DNA from: an uncultured Lachnospiraceae bacterium
GTDB taxonomy: Bacteria > Bacillota > Clostridia > Lachnospirales > Lachnospiraceae
Direction of reading: 5' to 3'
Length of the DNA: 64,000 bases
Assembly (NCBI GenBank): GCA_910586585.1
Contig: CAJUKA010000002.1
Location: 26,299-90,298 of the forward strand
Under the pieces are notes generated by a model that worked only from the letters and a program-made list of their open reading frames with translations, was not told the DNA's origin and did no database searches. The number at the start of each line of letters is the position of its first letter. Position 1 is the stretch's first letter. Of this stretch, positions 1 through 7,952 are shown in pieces. The translations under genes were made by a program, and so were the position numbers.

Positions 1-55
1 GTACAGGTGCGTCGAAGAGACTTAACCCTTAAGAGCTGTCGCGCAGCGACTATAA
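1..55. repeat. 55-bp direct repeat, copy 1
   Basis: Identical base for base to 121-175, so the unit period is 120 bp. The copy contains two small inverted repeats, one around 21-33 (CTTAA/TTAAG) and one at 38-50 (GTCGC-GCA-GCGAC). In addition, GTGCGTC at 7-13 can pair with GACGCAC at 69-75. The window begins exactly at the repeat, so more copies may lie upstream. No protein-coding role is visible. Confidence 0.9.
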
Positions 56-75
56 GTAAAGTCGAAAAGACGCAC

Positions 76-119
76 GAGAGGAACTTTGATGGGAGTTTTT
101 TTGAATGAAAGTTCCTCTC
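76..119. other. 12-bp inverted repeat between the two direct repeats
   Basis: GAGAGGAACTTT at 76-87 is matched perfectly by its reverse complement at 108-119, with a 20-nt loop that contains a T7 run. There is no T tail after the 3' arm, so it is not a standard terminator for plus-strand transcripts. It is part of the 120-bp repeated unit in front of xseB. Confidence 0.75.
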
Positions 120-120
120 A

Positions 121-175
121 GTACAGGTGCGTCGAAGAGACTTAACCCTTAAGAGCTGTCGCGCAGCGACTATAA
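121..175. repeat. 55-bp direct repeat, copy 2
   Basis: Perfect second copy of 1-55. It ends two bases before the xseB ribosome binding site (177-184), so any RNA hairpins formed by the element would sit in the xseB leader and could affect its expression. An open frame reads into this repeat from xseB, but the xseB start is clearly downstream of it. Confidence 0.9.
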
Positions 176-189
176 ATAGGAGGATTGGA

Positions 190-396
190 ATGGCGAAAGA
201 AGTGACACTTGAACAGACATTTGGAAAGCTTGAGGATACCATAGCAAAGTTGGAGCAAGAGGATATTTCGCTTGAGGAATCCTTTAAATTGTATAAAGAG
301 GGCATGAAGCTTATCAAGTCCTGCAATGACAGAATTGACAAGGTTGAAAAAGAAGTCCTCAAATTAAATGAAAATGGTGAATTAGATGAATTTTGA
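190..396 (+). CDS. xseB: Exodeoxyribonuclease VII small subunit
   Basis: Small subunit of exonuclease VII, the cytoplasmic enzyme that degrades single-stranded DNA; XseB bundles on the XseA catalytic subunit. The 68-residue length and the pattern of a short helical hairpin rich in Glu/Leu/Lys (LEQTFGKLEDTIAKLEQ near the N-terminus, LEESFKLYKEGMKL in the middle) are typical of the family. The ATG at 190 is chosen because a strong TAGGAGGA lies at 177-184; the same frame is open further upstream into the repeat. It overlaps ispA by 11 nt, as in many Firmicutes. xseA would be expected just upstream, outside the window. Confidence 0.95.
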   Translation: MAKEVTLEQTFGKLEDTIAKLEQEDISLEESFKLYKEGMKLIKSCNDRIDKVEKEVLKLNENGELDEF

Positions 397-1279
397 TAGA
401 GAATTATTGGAAAAAGGAAAAGAAGTAGAATCCGTGATTGTATCCTTTCTTCCCAAAGAAGAAGGATGGGCCAAAACGGTTTTGGAGGCAATGAACTATA
501 GTGTTTGTGCAGGCGGAAAAAGGCTGCGTCCTATGCTGATGGCAGAAACATATAAGCTTTTTGGCGGGAAAGACAAGGTGATAGAACCATTTATGGCTGC
601 GATAGAGATGATACACACCTACTCGCTCGTGCATGATGATCTTCCGGCTATGGACAATGATGAATACCGTAGAGGAAGAAAAACAACATGGGTAATGTAT
701 GGAGACGCGATGGCGATTCTAGCAGGTGATGGGCTTTTGAATTATGCGTTTGAAACAGCGCTAAAATCGTTTGAAATGCCACAGACTGATTTGGAAAGAG
801 CGGCAAAGGCATTGTCAATTCTTGCTAAAAAAGCGGGGATTTATGGTATGATTGGTGGACAAACAGCAGATATCGAGGCTCAAAATCCAGAGATTCGGCA
901 ATTGCTCTATATCTATGAGCATAAAACTGCGGCGCTGATACAGGCAGCAATGATGGTTGGCGCAGTGCTTGCAGGGGCGAATGATGATCAGGTGAAAATT
1001 GTGGAGCAGGCAGCATTTGAGATAGGAATTGCATTTCAGATACAGGACGATATTCTGGATGTGACAAGTACGCTTGAAACACTTGGAAAACCGATAGGAA
1101 GCGATGAAAAGAATCAAAAAACAACATATGTGACGCTGCAAGGACTGGAGAAAGCGTCATGTGAGCAAAAGAAATTATCAAATCATGCAATTGAACTGTT
1201 AGAATCGTTACAGGAAAACGGTTTTGAGAATGTATTTTTGATAGAATTGATACGCAGCTTGATTACACGGATAAAATAA
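386..1279 (+). CDS. ispA: Polyprenyl (farnesyl) diphosphate synthase
   Basis: Class I trans-prenyltransferase that condenses isopentenyl diphosphate with allylic diphosphates to make geranyl/farnesyl diphosphate for quinones and cell-wall lipid carriers. The 297-residue length fits. The first aspartate-rich motif is DDLPAMD at residues 84-90, with the bacterial four-residue insert, and the second is DDILD at 221-225. GGKRLRP at 43-49 is the IPP-binding motif. The start overlaps the end of xseB, implying translational coupling. Its neighbour dxs makes the precursor of its substrate. Product chain length cannot be fixed from sequence alone. Confidence 0.96.
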   Translation: MNFDRELLEKGKEVESVIVSFLPKEEGWAKTVLEAMNYSVCAGGKRLRPMLMAETYKLFGGKDKVIEPFMAAIEMIHTYSLVHDDLPAMDNDEYRRGRKTTWVMYGDAMAILAGDGLLNYAFETALKSFEMPQTDLERAAKALSILAKKAGIYGMIGGQTADIEAQNPEIRQLLYIYEHKTAALIQAAMMVGAVLAGANDDQVKIVEQAAFEIGIAFQIQDDILDVTSTLETLGKPIGSDEKNQKTTYVTLQGLEKASCEQKKLSNHAIELLESLQENGFENVFLIELIRSLITRIK

Positions 1280-1368
1280 AAACACAATGGTACCACCAAA
1301 ATGTACGTTTGCAATATCAGGCACTTAAGAGATTTTGCGTGTACATCAAAGGGAATGGAGGTAGCTGT

Positions 1369-3231
1369 ATGATTTTAGAAACGATAGAGAAGGAAAATGA
1401 TATTAAGAATGTGAAGCCGGAGGACTGGAATCAACTGGCAGAAGAAATCAGGGAATTTCTCATCAATAAAATAAGTGTTACTGGCGGGCATCTAGGCTCC
1501 AATCTGGGGGCGGTAGAGCTTACAATGGCGCTTCATCTGAGCCTCAATCTGCCACAGGACAAAATTGTATGGGATGTCGGCCACCAGTCCTACACACACA
1601 AACTGCTTACAGGGAGAAGAGCTGGTTTTGAAAACTTGAGGAAATATGGGGGAATGAGCGGATTTCCGAAAAGAAAGGAAAGCGAGTGCGACTGTTTTGA
1701 TACAGGTCATAGCTCCACTTCGATCTCGGCAGGACTTGGGCTTGTAAAGGCAAGAGATCTCAAAAATGAAACACATACCATTGTTTCTGTGTTAGGAGAT
1801 GGTTCCCTTACAGGCGGTATGGCGTATGAGGCGCTGAACAACGCATCTCGTCTCAAAAAGAATTTTATCATAGTTTTAAATGACAATAATATGTCTATTT
1901 CGGAGAATGTAGGAGGGGTTTCAAAATACCTCAATAATATCCGAACCGCGGACAAGTATCTTGATATGAAAGAAGGAATTTATAATTCTCTGATGGAATC
2001 CAATCTGGAACCGATTGTAACAAGCATCAGAAGGGCGAAAAGTTCTGTGAAGCAGTTGGTGATTCCGGGAATGTTCTTTGAAGATATGGGAATTACCTAT
2101 CTTGGACCTGTGGATGGACACAATATCAATGCTTTGATGAAAGTATTCAGAGAGGCAAAGCGCTGCAAATCCGCGGTGATTGTGCATGTAATCACACAAA
2201 AAGGCAGAGGGTTTGCACCTGCGGAGAAACACCCGGCGCGGTTTCATGGTGCGGAACCGTTTGATGTGGATACAGGACTGCCGCTTACCCCAAAAACAAA
2301 GTCCACGTATACCGATGTTTTTTCCACCGTAATGTGCAAGCTTGGCGACAGATATGAGGATATCGTTGCAATCACTGCGGCAATGCCAGACGGCACTGGA
2401 CTGAAACGATTTCGAAATATGTATCCCGACCGTTTTTTTGATGTTGGTATCGCAGAAGAACATGCAGTAACTTTTGCGGCAGGACTGGCAGCAGGCGGGC
2501 TGCGCCCTGTGGTAGCGGTTTATTCTTCGTTTTTGCAGAGAGCGTATGACCAGATTCTGCATGATGTCTGTATTCAAAATCTTCCAGTCGTTTTTGCGAT
2601 TGATAGAGCGGGACTTGTGGGAAGCGACGGAGAGACACACCAGGGGATTTTTGATTTGTCTTATTTGTCCTCCATTCCTAATATGCATATCATGGCACCC
2701 AAGAATAAATGGGAGCTTTCTGATATGATCAAATTTGCAATAGAATTTCATGGTCCTATGGCGATACGGTATCCAAGGGGAGAAGCATATGACGGACTTC
2801 GGGAAAACCGTGAACCAATATGCTTTGGAAAAGCAGAATGGATTTATCATGAGAAGGAAATTGTTCTTGTAGCGGTTGGAAGTATGGTAAAGACAGCGCT
2901 GACTGTCAGAGAGGAATTGATAAAGAAAGGATGTGCGTGCAGCATTATCAATGCGCGGTTTGTAAAACCAATTGACACAGAAATTCTTGAAGAAGCATCA
3001 ACAGATCATCAAATCATTGTGACATTGGAAGAAAATGTGGCAAGCGGCGGGTTTGGTGAAAAGGTAAGAGATTATATGGATAGTCACTGTCCGCATGTGA
3101 ATTTGCTCAATATTCACATCCCAGATGAATATGTAGAGCATGGCAATGTGGAGATACTGCGTCGTGAAGTTGGGATTGATGCCGGAACGGTTATTGATAA
3201 AATTTTAACTATCTGTGAGAACAGACAGTAG
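1369..3231 (+). CDS. dxs: 1-deoxy-D-xylulose-5-phosphate synthase
   Basis: Thiamine-diphosphate enzyme that condenses pyruvate and glyceraldehyde-3-phosphate into DXP, the first step of the MEP isoprenoid pathway and a branch point for thiamine and pyridoxal. It has 620 residues, the usual size. Visible motifs are GHQSYTHK (71-78, catalytic His region), GDGSLTGG (143-150, ThDP/Mg binding) followed by NDNNMSI, and the transketolase central block with AEEHAVTFAAGLA. The frame is open 20 codons further upstream, but GGAGGT at 1357-1362 supports the ATG at 1369. It lies 89 nt after ispA and 17 nt before tlyA, so probably one operon. Confidence 0.97.
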   Translation: MILETIEKENDIKNVKPEDWNQLAEEIREFLINKISVTGGHLGSNLGAVELTMALHLSLNLPQDKIVWDVGHQSYTHKLLTGRRAGFENLRKYGGMSGFPKRKESECDCFDTGHSSTSISAGLGLVKARDLKNETHTIVSVLGDGSLTGGMAYEALNNASRLKKNFIIVLNDNNMSISENVGGVSKYLNNIRTADKYLDMKEGIYNSLMESNLEPIVTSIRRAKSSVKQLVIPGMFFEDMGITYLGPVDGHNINALMKVFREAKRCKSAVIVHVITQKGRGFAPAEKHPARFHGAEPFDVDTGLPLTPKTKSTYTDVFSTVMCKLGDRYEDIVAITAAMPDGTGLKRFRNMYPDRFFDVGIAEEHAVTFAAGLAAGGLRPVVAVYSSFLQRAYDQILHDVCIQNLPVVFAIDRAGLVGSDGETHQGIFDLSYLSSIPNMHIMAPKNKWELSDMIKFAIEFHGPMAIRYPRGEAYDGLRENREPICFGKAEWIYHEKEIVLVAVGSMVKTALTVREELIKKGCACSIINARFVKPIDTEILEEASTDHQIIVTLEENVASGGFGEKVRDYMDSHCPHVNLLNIHIPDEYVEHGNVEILRREVGIDAGTVIDKILTICENRQ

Positions 3232-3248
3232 GGAGGATTACGCTGAAT

Positions 3249-4088
3249 ATGAAGGAACGCTTGGATGTGCTGCTGGTAAGGCGGGGACTTGCCGAATCGC
3301 GCGAGAAAGCAAAGGCAGTCATTATGTCGGGGAGTGTGTACGTCAATGGCCAAAAAGAAGATAAAGCAGGCACCATGTTTGATGTAGAAAAAGCGCGATT
3401 GGAGGTCAGAGGAAATACACTCAAATATGTTAGCCGCGGCGGTCTCAAGCTTGAAAAAGCAGTTGAACAGTTTCAAGTGGAGCTTGGCGGCAAGGTATGT
3501 ATGGATATTGGGGCATCTACAGGAGGTTTTACAGACTGTATGCTTCAGAATGGAGCGGCAAAAGTATATGCGGTTGATGTAGGTCATGGACAGCTTGCAT
3601 GGAAGCTGCGAAATGATGAACGAGTGATCTGCATGGAAAAGACGAATTTCAGATATATGGTTCGTGAGGATATCGCAGAAGAACTTGATTTTGCTTCCGT
3701 TGATGTATCTTTTATATCACTTGATAAAATTCTTGGACCAGCATACAATCTGTTAAAACCAAATGCTCAGATGGTTTGCCTGATCAAACCGCAGTTTGAG
3801 GCAGGCAGAGAAAAGGTTGGAAAAAAGGGCGTTGTGAGAGAACCGGCAGTTCATAAAGAGGTCATTGAAGCAGTTCTTGCCTTTACGCTGACAAAAGGTT
3901 TTGGATTGCTTCATTTAGATTTTTCGCCGATAAGAGGGCCAGAAGGAAATATAGAATATTTGATGCACCTAGTAAAAAAAGAGCCAGTGGCAGCAGATTT
4001 TGATGCAGTGGATTTTATCCGAAATCACTATGCAGATGAAATAGACGAAATTGTTGCAAGTGCACACAAAACATTGGATAATGGCTAA
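3249..4088 (+). CDS. tlyA: TlyA-family 2'-O-methyltransferase (S4 + FtsJ domains)
   Basis: Predicted RNA methyltransferase; characterised TlyA proteins methylate ribose 2'-OH in 16S/23S rRNA, and the older name is hemolysin A. The N-terminal 60 residues form an S4 RNA-binding domain (RLDVLLVRRGLAESREKAK). The rest is a Rossmann methyltransferase with motif I DIGASTGGFTD at 86-96 and the family-typical LIKPQFEAGREKVGKKGVVR block. Its 279 residues match the family. GGGAGGA follows the dxs stop directly. In Clostridia it commonly sits between dxs and nadK, as here. Confidence 0.95.
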   Translation: MKERLDVLLVRRGLAESREKAKAVIMSGSVYVNGQKEDKAGTMFDVEKARLEVRGNTLKYVSRGGLKLEKAVEQFQVELGGKVCMDIGASTGGFTDCMLQNGAAKVYAVDVGHGQLAWKLRNDERVICMEKTNFRYMVREDIAEELDFASVDVSFISLDKILGPAYNLLKPNAQMVCLIKPQFEAGREKVGKKGVVREPAVHKEVIEAVLAFTLTKGFGLLHLDFSPIRGPEGNIEYLMHLVKKEPVAADFDAVDFIRNHYADEIDEIVASAHKTLDNG

Positions 4089-4120
4089 CAAGCAAAATGT
4101 TTTGCAGCAAGGGGGTATCA

Positions 4121-4933
4121 ATGAATACTTTTTATATTTTTACCAATAAAACCAAAGACGAAAGCGGAAAGATGACACAGTATATACGAGATTACCTCAA
4201 TATAAAGGGCTGTGTATGCAGTGACTGTGTTCATGACAAAGTAGAAGGAATTATTGTGCTTGGCGGTGATGGCACAATGCTTAGGGCAGCAAGAGAATAT
4301 GTGTCTTATCATATACCGCTGCTTGGCGTGAATCTTGGAACACTTGGATATCTAGCAGAGGTTGAAAAAGAGGATATCGAGACAGCGCTTGACTGTCTGA
4401 TTGAAAACAGGTATGAGATTGAGACACGTATGATGTTAAGTGGGATTCCTGTTATTGCAGGAGTAAGCTCTAAACCACAGACTGCGTTGAATGACATTGT
4501 AATCAACAGAAAAGGCCCGCTTCATGTTATTAACTTTAATATATATGTCAATGGGAGACTGCTAAGTACATATAGTGCAGATGGGATGATAATATCAACA
4601 CCAACGGGTTCCACTGCTTATAATCTGTCCGCAGGAGGACCAATTGTGGAACCAAGAGCAAGACTGATTATGATGACACCCGTTTGTTCCCATACTATGG
4701 TAAACAACAGAACGATTATCCTTGCAGAAGAGGATGTGATTGATATTGAGATTGGCAGATACAAAACAGGGGAAAAACAAGAAGTAGACGCCAGTTTTGA
4801 TGGAAGGCACCCTGTCAGTTTGAATGAAGGAGACAAAATCAGAATTATACGTTCTGACAAGTCTACAAAGATTATTAAATTGAGTGAGGTTAGTTTTTTG
4901 GATATTTTGCATAAGAAAATGAGCATCGTGTGA
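4121..4933 (+). CDS. nadK: NAD kinase
   Basis: ATP- or polyphosphate-dependent NAD+ kinase that makes NADP+ in the cytoplasm. It has 270 residues. GGDG at 48-51 is the signature ATP-binding motif, and STPTGSTAYNLSAGGPI in the middle is the diagnostic NAD-binding block. NDIVINRKG carries the substrate Asn-Asp/Glu pair. The ATG at 4121 is preceded by GGGGGT at 4111-4116; an alternative start 8 codons upstream lacks a good ribosome site. Sits between tlyA and argR in the conserved clostridial order. Confidence 0.96.
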   Translation: MNTFYIFTNKTKDESGKMTQYIRDYLNIKGCVCSDCVHDKVEGIIVLGGDGTMLRAAREYVSYHIPLLGVNLGTLGYLAEVEKEDIETALDCLIENRYEIETRMMLSGIPVIAGVSSKPQTALNDIVINRKGPLHVINFNIYVNGRLLSTYSADGMIISTPTGSTAYNLSAGGPIVEPRARLIMMTPVCSHTMVNNRTIILAEEDVIDIEIGRYKTGEKQEVDASFDGRHPVSLNEGDKIRIIRSDKSTKIIKLSEVSFLDILHKKMSIV

Positions 4934-4964
4934 AGATGCAGTTTCAGGAAAGGCATAAGAAACA

Positions 4965-5420
4965 ATGAAAAGAGAAAGACATGAAGTGGTAGTGGATTTA
5001 ATTCATAAATATGATATTGAGACACAGGAGGAATTGGCGGCATATCTGCGCGGTGAGGGATTTGACGTGACGCAGGCTACTGTATCAAGAGACATCAGAG
5101 AATTAAATTTATCAAAGATTTCTGCTGGAAACGGAAGGCAAAAATATATTATTCTTCAAAATGATGATTCCAAACTGGGGGATAAATATATTCGGGTACT
5201 CAGAGACGGCTTTGTTTCTATGGATATGGCGCAAAATATATTGGTGATAAAAACTGTACAGGGAATGGCAATGGCAGTGGCAGCGGCAGTGGACGCGATG
5301 AAGTTTCCAGAAGTAGTGGGGTGTATTGCAGGAGATGACACAATTTTTGCTGCGGTAAAGTCTGTTGCGGATACCAAATCGGTGATGGAGAGACTTAGTG
5401 ATGTCATACAAGGAACATAA
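4965..5420 (+). CDS. argR: Arginine repressor ArgR/AhrC
   Basis: Arginine-responsive hexameric transcription regulator of arginine synthesis and catabolism. It has 151 residues: an N-terminal winged-helix DNA-binding domain (TQEELAAYLRGEGFDVTQAT followed by VSRDIRELNL) and a C-terminal oligomerisation/arginine-binding domain with the family block GDDTIFAAVK. In Clostridia and Bacilli it stands just before recN; the linkage is positional and its targets are elsewhere. The start is preceded by a CAGGAAAGG-like site. Confidence 0.96.
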   Translation: MKRERHEVVVDLIHKYDIETQEELAAYLRGEGFDVTQATVSRDIRELNLSKISAGNGRQKYIILQNDDSKLGDKYIRVLRDGFVSMDMAQNILVIKTVQGMAMAVAAAVDAMKFPEVVGCIAGDDTIFAAVKSVADTKSVMERLSDVIQGT

Positions 5421-5448
5421 GCAGCGTTTGGATAGATGAGGATTTAGA

Positions 5449-7143
5449 ATGTTAGTAAGCTTACATGTTAAGAATCTGGCTCTGATAACAGAGACAGAAG
5501 TAGATTTTAGAGAGGGACTAAATATTTTAAGCGGTGAAACCGGAGCCGGAAAATCAATTATTATCGGTTCCATTAATCTTGCTTTGGGAGCAAGAGCAGA
5601 TAAGGATATGATTCGGACAGGTGCAGATTATGCACTTGTAGAACTGGTATTTCAGCTACCGTCGGAGATACTTTGTGATATCAAAGAACTTGAAATCCCA
5701 GTGGAAGAAGATGGAGTAATAATCATCCAAAGGAAAATACAGCCCAGCCGCAATATCTTTAAAATATGTGGGGAAACTGTAACCGCAAAGCAAATTAAAG
5801 CGCTTTCAGAACGCCTAATAGATATCCATGGACAGCATGAGCATCAGTCCCTGCTGTACAAGAAGAATCATATGGAAATACTGGATTCCTTTGCAGGAGA
5901 TGAGCTTGTGGCAGTCAAGGACAAGCTAAAAGAAAAATATCATAGATATACACAGATTCGAAAGGAACTTGCAGCATTTTGCATTGATGACGGAGCGAAA
6001 GCAAAAGAATTGTCCCTCGCAGTATTTGAGTATCATGAGATAGAAGAAGCTGGGCTTTCAGAGGGGGAAGATGAAGAGCTAGAAAACAGTTATCGAAGAA
6101 TGGCAAACAGCAGACAGATCGTTGAAGCGGCTGCAAGAGTGCATCAGCTTACAGGAAATGGTGAAAGTGCGGCGGCGGACTCTGTAGGACATGCGGTGCG
6201 CGATCTGCGGAGTGTGGAGGGATATGATAGCAGGGCGCGTGAGCTTGCAGACGAGCTCGAAAATATTGACGCGCTTTTGAATGATTTCAATCGCAGTATC
6301 GCAGAATATATTGCAGATATGGAATTTGATGAAGAACTTTTTGCCACGACGCAGGAGCGTCTCAATCTGCTGAATCATCTGAAACTCAAATATGGGGACA
6401 GTATTGCGGCTGTTTTGAAGTATCAGGATACGCTTGCGCAAAAGATAGAAAAATTGCAAAATGCAGATGCATATAAAGAAAAATTGGAAAAATCACTTGC
6501 GGCTGCCGAGAAAGAATTAAATAACTTATGCCAAAAGGCGTCAAAGATTCGGAGCAGAGAGGCGGCAAGACTTGCTGCTGACATGGTGGCAGCGCTCACA
6601 GACCTCAATTTTCTTGATGTAAAATTTGAGATACAAGTTCGCCAAAAAGAGGAACGAACCGCAGATGGTTTTGATGATGTAGAATTTATGATTTCGACCA
6701 ATCCAGGAGAACCATTAAAAAGCCTTGGAAGCGTGTCAAGCGGCGGAGAGCTTTCGCGAATTATGCTGGCTATCAAAACGGTGCTTGCATCAAGGGATAG
6801 GATACCAACGATGATATTTGACGAAATCGATACAGGAATCAGCGGCAAAACAGCTTGGAAGGTATCGGAGAAATTGGGGGTGCTGTCACGCAATCATCAG
6901 ATTATTTGTATTACACATTTGCCGCAGATTGCTGCAATGGCAGATAGTCATTATAAGATTGCAAAGCAGGCTGTGGCGAATAAGACTGTCACAGATATCA
7001 CAAAACTTACGGAGAATGAAACAGTAGACGAGCTTGCAAGAATGCTTGGCAGCGATGAAATAACAGATACCGTTAGAGAAAACGCCAAAGAGCTTATTCA
7101 AACTGCTAAAATCAAAAAAGCACAATCATTAATGACCAAATAA
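5449..7143 (+). CDS. recN: DNA repair protein RecN
   Basis: SMC-like ATPase acting early at double-strand breaks to tether DNA ends. It has 564 residues, full length. Walker A is GETGAGKS at 29-36, a coiled-coil-rich middle runs through roughly residues 150-390, and the C-terminal half has the ABC signature SSGGELSRIML and Walker B TMIFDEIDTGISG. It is the last gene of the housekeeping run. In most relatives the next gene is spoIVB; here a 6.7-kb segment intervenes. Confidence 0.96.
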   Translation: MLVSLHVKNLALITETEVDFREGLNILSGETGAGKSIIIGSINLALGARADKDMIRTGADYALVELVFQLPSEILCDIKELEIPVEEDGVIIIQRKIQPSRNIFKICGETVTAKQIKALSERLIDIHGQHEHQSLLYKKNHMEILDSFAGDELVAVKDKLKEKYHRYTQIRKELAAFCIDDGAKAKELSLAVFEYHEIEEAGLSEGEDEELENSYRRMANSRQIVEAAARVHQLTGNGESAAADSVGHAVRDLRSVEGYDSRARELADELENIDALLNDFNRSIAEYIADMEFDEELFATTQERLNLLNHLKLKYGDSIAAVLKYQDTLAQKIEKLQNADAYKEKLEKSLAAAEKELNNLCQKASKIRSREAARLAADMVAALTDLNFLDVKFEIQVRQKEERTADGFDDVEFMISTNPGEPLKSLGSVSSGGELSRIMLAIKTVLASRDRIPTMIFDEIDTGISGKTAWKVSEKLGVLSRNHQIICITHLPQIAAMADSHYKIAKQAVANKTVTDITKLTENETVDELARMLGSDEITDTVRENAKELIQTAKIKKAQSLMTK

Positions 7144-7170
7144 GTTTTCGGCAACTTTTCGAGATAAATA

Positions 7171-7199
7171 TTGAAATTGTCAGAAAATAAAGGTATACT
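7171..7199 (+). promoter_or_regulatory. Sigma-A-type promoter for the PocR/MCP-like gene
   Basis: TTGAAA at 7171-7176, a 17-bp spacer and TATACT at 7194-7199. It lies just after recN and 38 bp before the next start codon, so the small signalling gene is probably an independent transcription unit. Confidence 0.75.
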
Positions 7200-7236
7200 A
7201 TAAATAAGTCATAGGCGTGGAATGGAGGGTATGGTT

Positions 7237-7821
7237 ATGGATTTGAAAGACATTATGGATTTAAAAAAGTTGCAGGATTTACAGAATCATTATGAGGAAG
7301 TAACAGGTCTGAAAGCAGTGATTGTTGGAAAAACAGGGGAAAGTCTGACATACACGAATAATTTTCGGGCAGAAGAGGGCGGACTGACAATTCCTGTTAT
7401 TGTGAATGAAGAAAAAATAGGCGCGGTCATTTCAGAAAAGTCTTCTGAAAAAAGTATAAAGAATGCCGCGGAATTGCTTGGAACAATTATCAATCAATTT
7501 GCTAATTTTGAATATCTGAACAGTAGCGGAAGTGGAAGATTTAATTCTGTAAAGGATGATATAAAAAAATCAGGTGACTTGGTTCAAACAATCAATGAAA
7601 AAACAGGGCATCTGAAAGGAATTGCAAAGAAACAAACAATCTTGTCACTCAATGCAACGATTGAGGCAGCCAGAAGTGGTGAGGCAGGTGTCGGATTTGC
7701 GGTCGTAGCAAAAAGTATGCAGGATTTGTCAAATCAGTCAGCCGGCATTTACAACGATATTGAAAAGTCAGTAGAAGAGATAACAAACTTAATTAATTCA
7801 ATTATTAGTGAGCTTACATAA
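7237..7821 (+). CDS. Soluble PocR-like / short methyl-accepting chemotaxis-type signalling protein
   Basis: A 194-residue cytoplasmic protein without membrane segments. The N-terminal ~85 residues resemble a PocR-type ligand-sensing domain (LQDLQNHYEEVTGLKAVIVG). The C-terminal ~95 residues contain the hairpin-tip signature of chemotaxis receptors (LSLNATIEAARSGEAGVGFA, then VVAKSMQDLSNQSA), where CheW/CheA normally dock. The coiled-coil arms are very short compared with normal receptors and HAMP is absent. The ATG at 7237 is preferred because GGAGGG (7224-7229) is 7 nt upstream; ATGs at 7222 and 7231 are too close to it. It could be a mini-receptor or a decoy feeding a chemosensory array; ligand unknown. 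Confidence 0.8.
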   Translation: MDLKDIMDLKKLQDLQNHYEEVTGLKAVIVGKTGESLTYTNNFRAEEGGLTIPVIVNEEKIGAVISEKSSEKSIKNAAELLGTIINQFANFEYLNSSGSGRFNSVKDDIKKSGDLVQTINEKTGHLKGIAKKQTILSLNATIEAARSGEAGVGFAVVAKSMQDLSNQSAGIYNDIEKSVEEITNLINSIISELT

Positions 7822-7822
7822 A

Positions 7823-7856
7823 AGAATCGTCGCTGTTATGCGGCGATTCTTTTTTT
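7823..7856 (+). terminator. Rho-independent terminator
   Basis: AGAATCGTCGC at 7823-7833 pairs with GCGGCGATTCT at 7840-7850 (one G-U pair), with a 6-nt loop, followed by a run of seven T to 7856. It begins one base after the stop codon of the signalling gene. The complementary strand also has a short T stretch, so it may help end the convergent minus-strand transcript too. Confidence 0.9.
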
Positions 7857-7861
7857 GCACA

Positions 7862-7938
7862 CGCCGATGCAGAGGAACTATGCCACTAAAGTGGCGCATC
7901 GGCGGCGCGAGCAGGGAAAGACGAAACCTTCCCTGCTC
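7862..7938. other. Structured intergenic element: nested hairpin plus a second hairpin
   Basis: CGCCGATGC at 7862-7870 pairs perfectly with GCATCGGCG at 7896-7904. Inside it, GCCAC (7882-7886) pairs with GTGGC (7891-7895) across a TAAA loop, leaving an 11-nt bulge on one side. A second perfect 10-bp hairpin follows (GAGCAGGGAA 7909-7918 / TTCCCTGCTC 7929-7938). The element lies between convergent genes and after a good terminator, so it may be a mobile or repetitive intergenic sequence or a bidirectional transcription barrier. I do not recognise it as a known RNA class. Confidence 0.7.
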
Positions 7939-7952
7939 AATTGTTTTAAATT

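Noticed and set aside
1921..2850. A 309-codon minus-strand frame opposite dxs
   Set aside because: It is the shadow of a well-conserved gene; the composition (many Cys, His, Ser, Arg) is typical of antisense translation and it has no ribosome site.
7862..7938. Cyclic-di-GMP or other known riboswitch
   Set aside because: The stem arrangement and loop sequences do not match consensus motifs I know, and the next plus-strand gene is more than 1 kb away.
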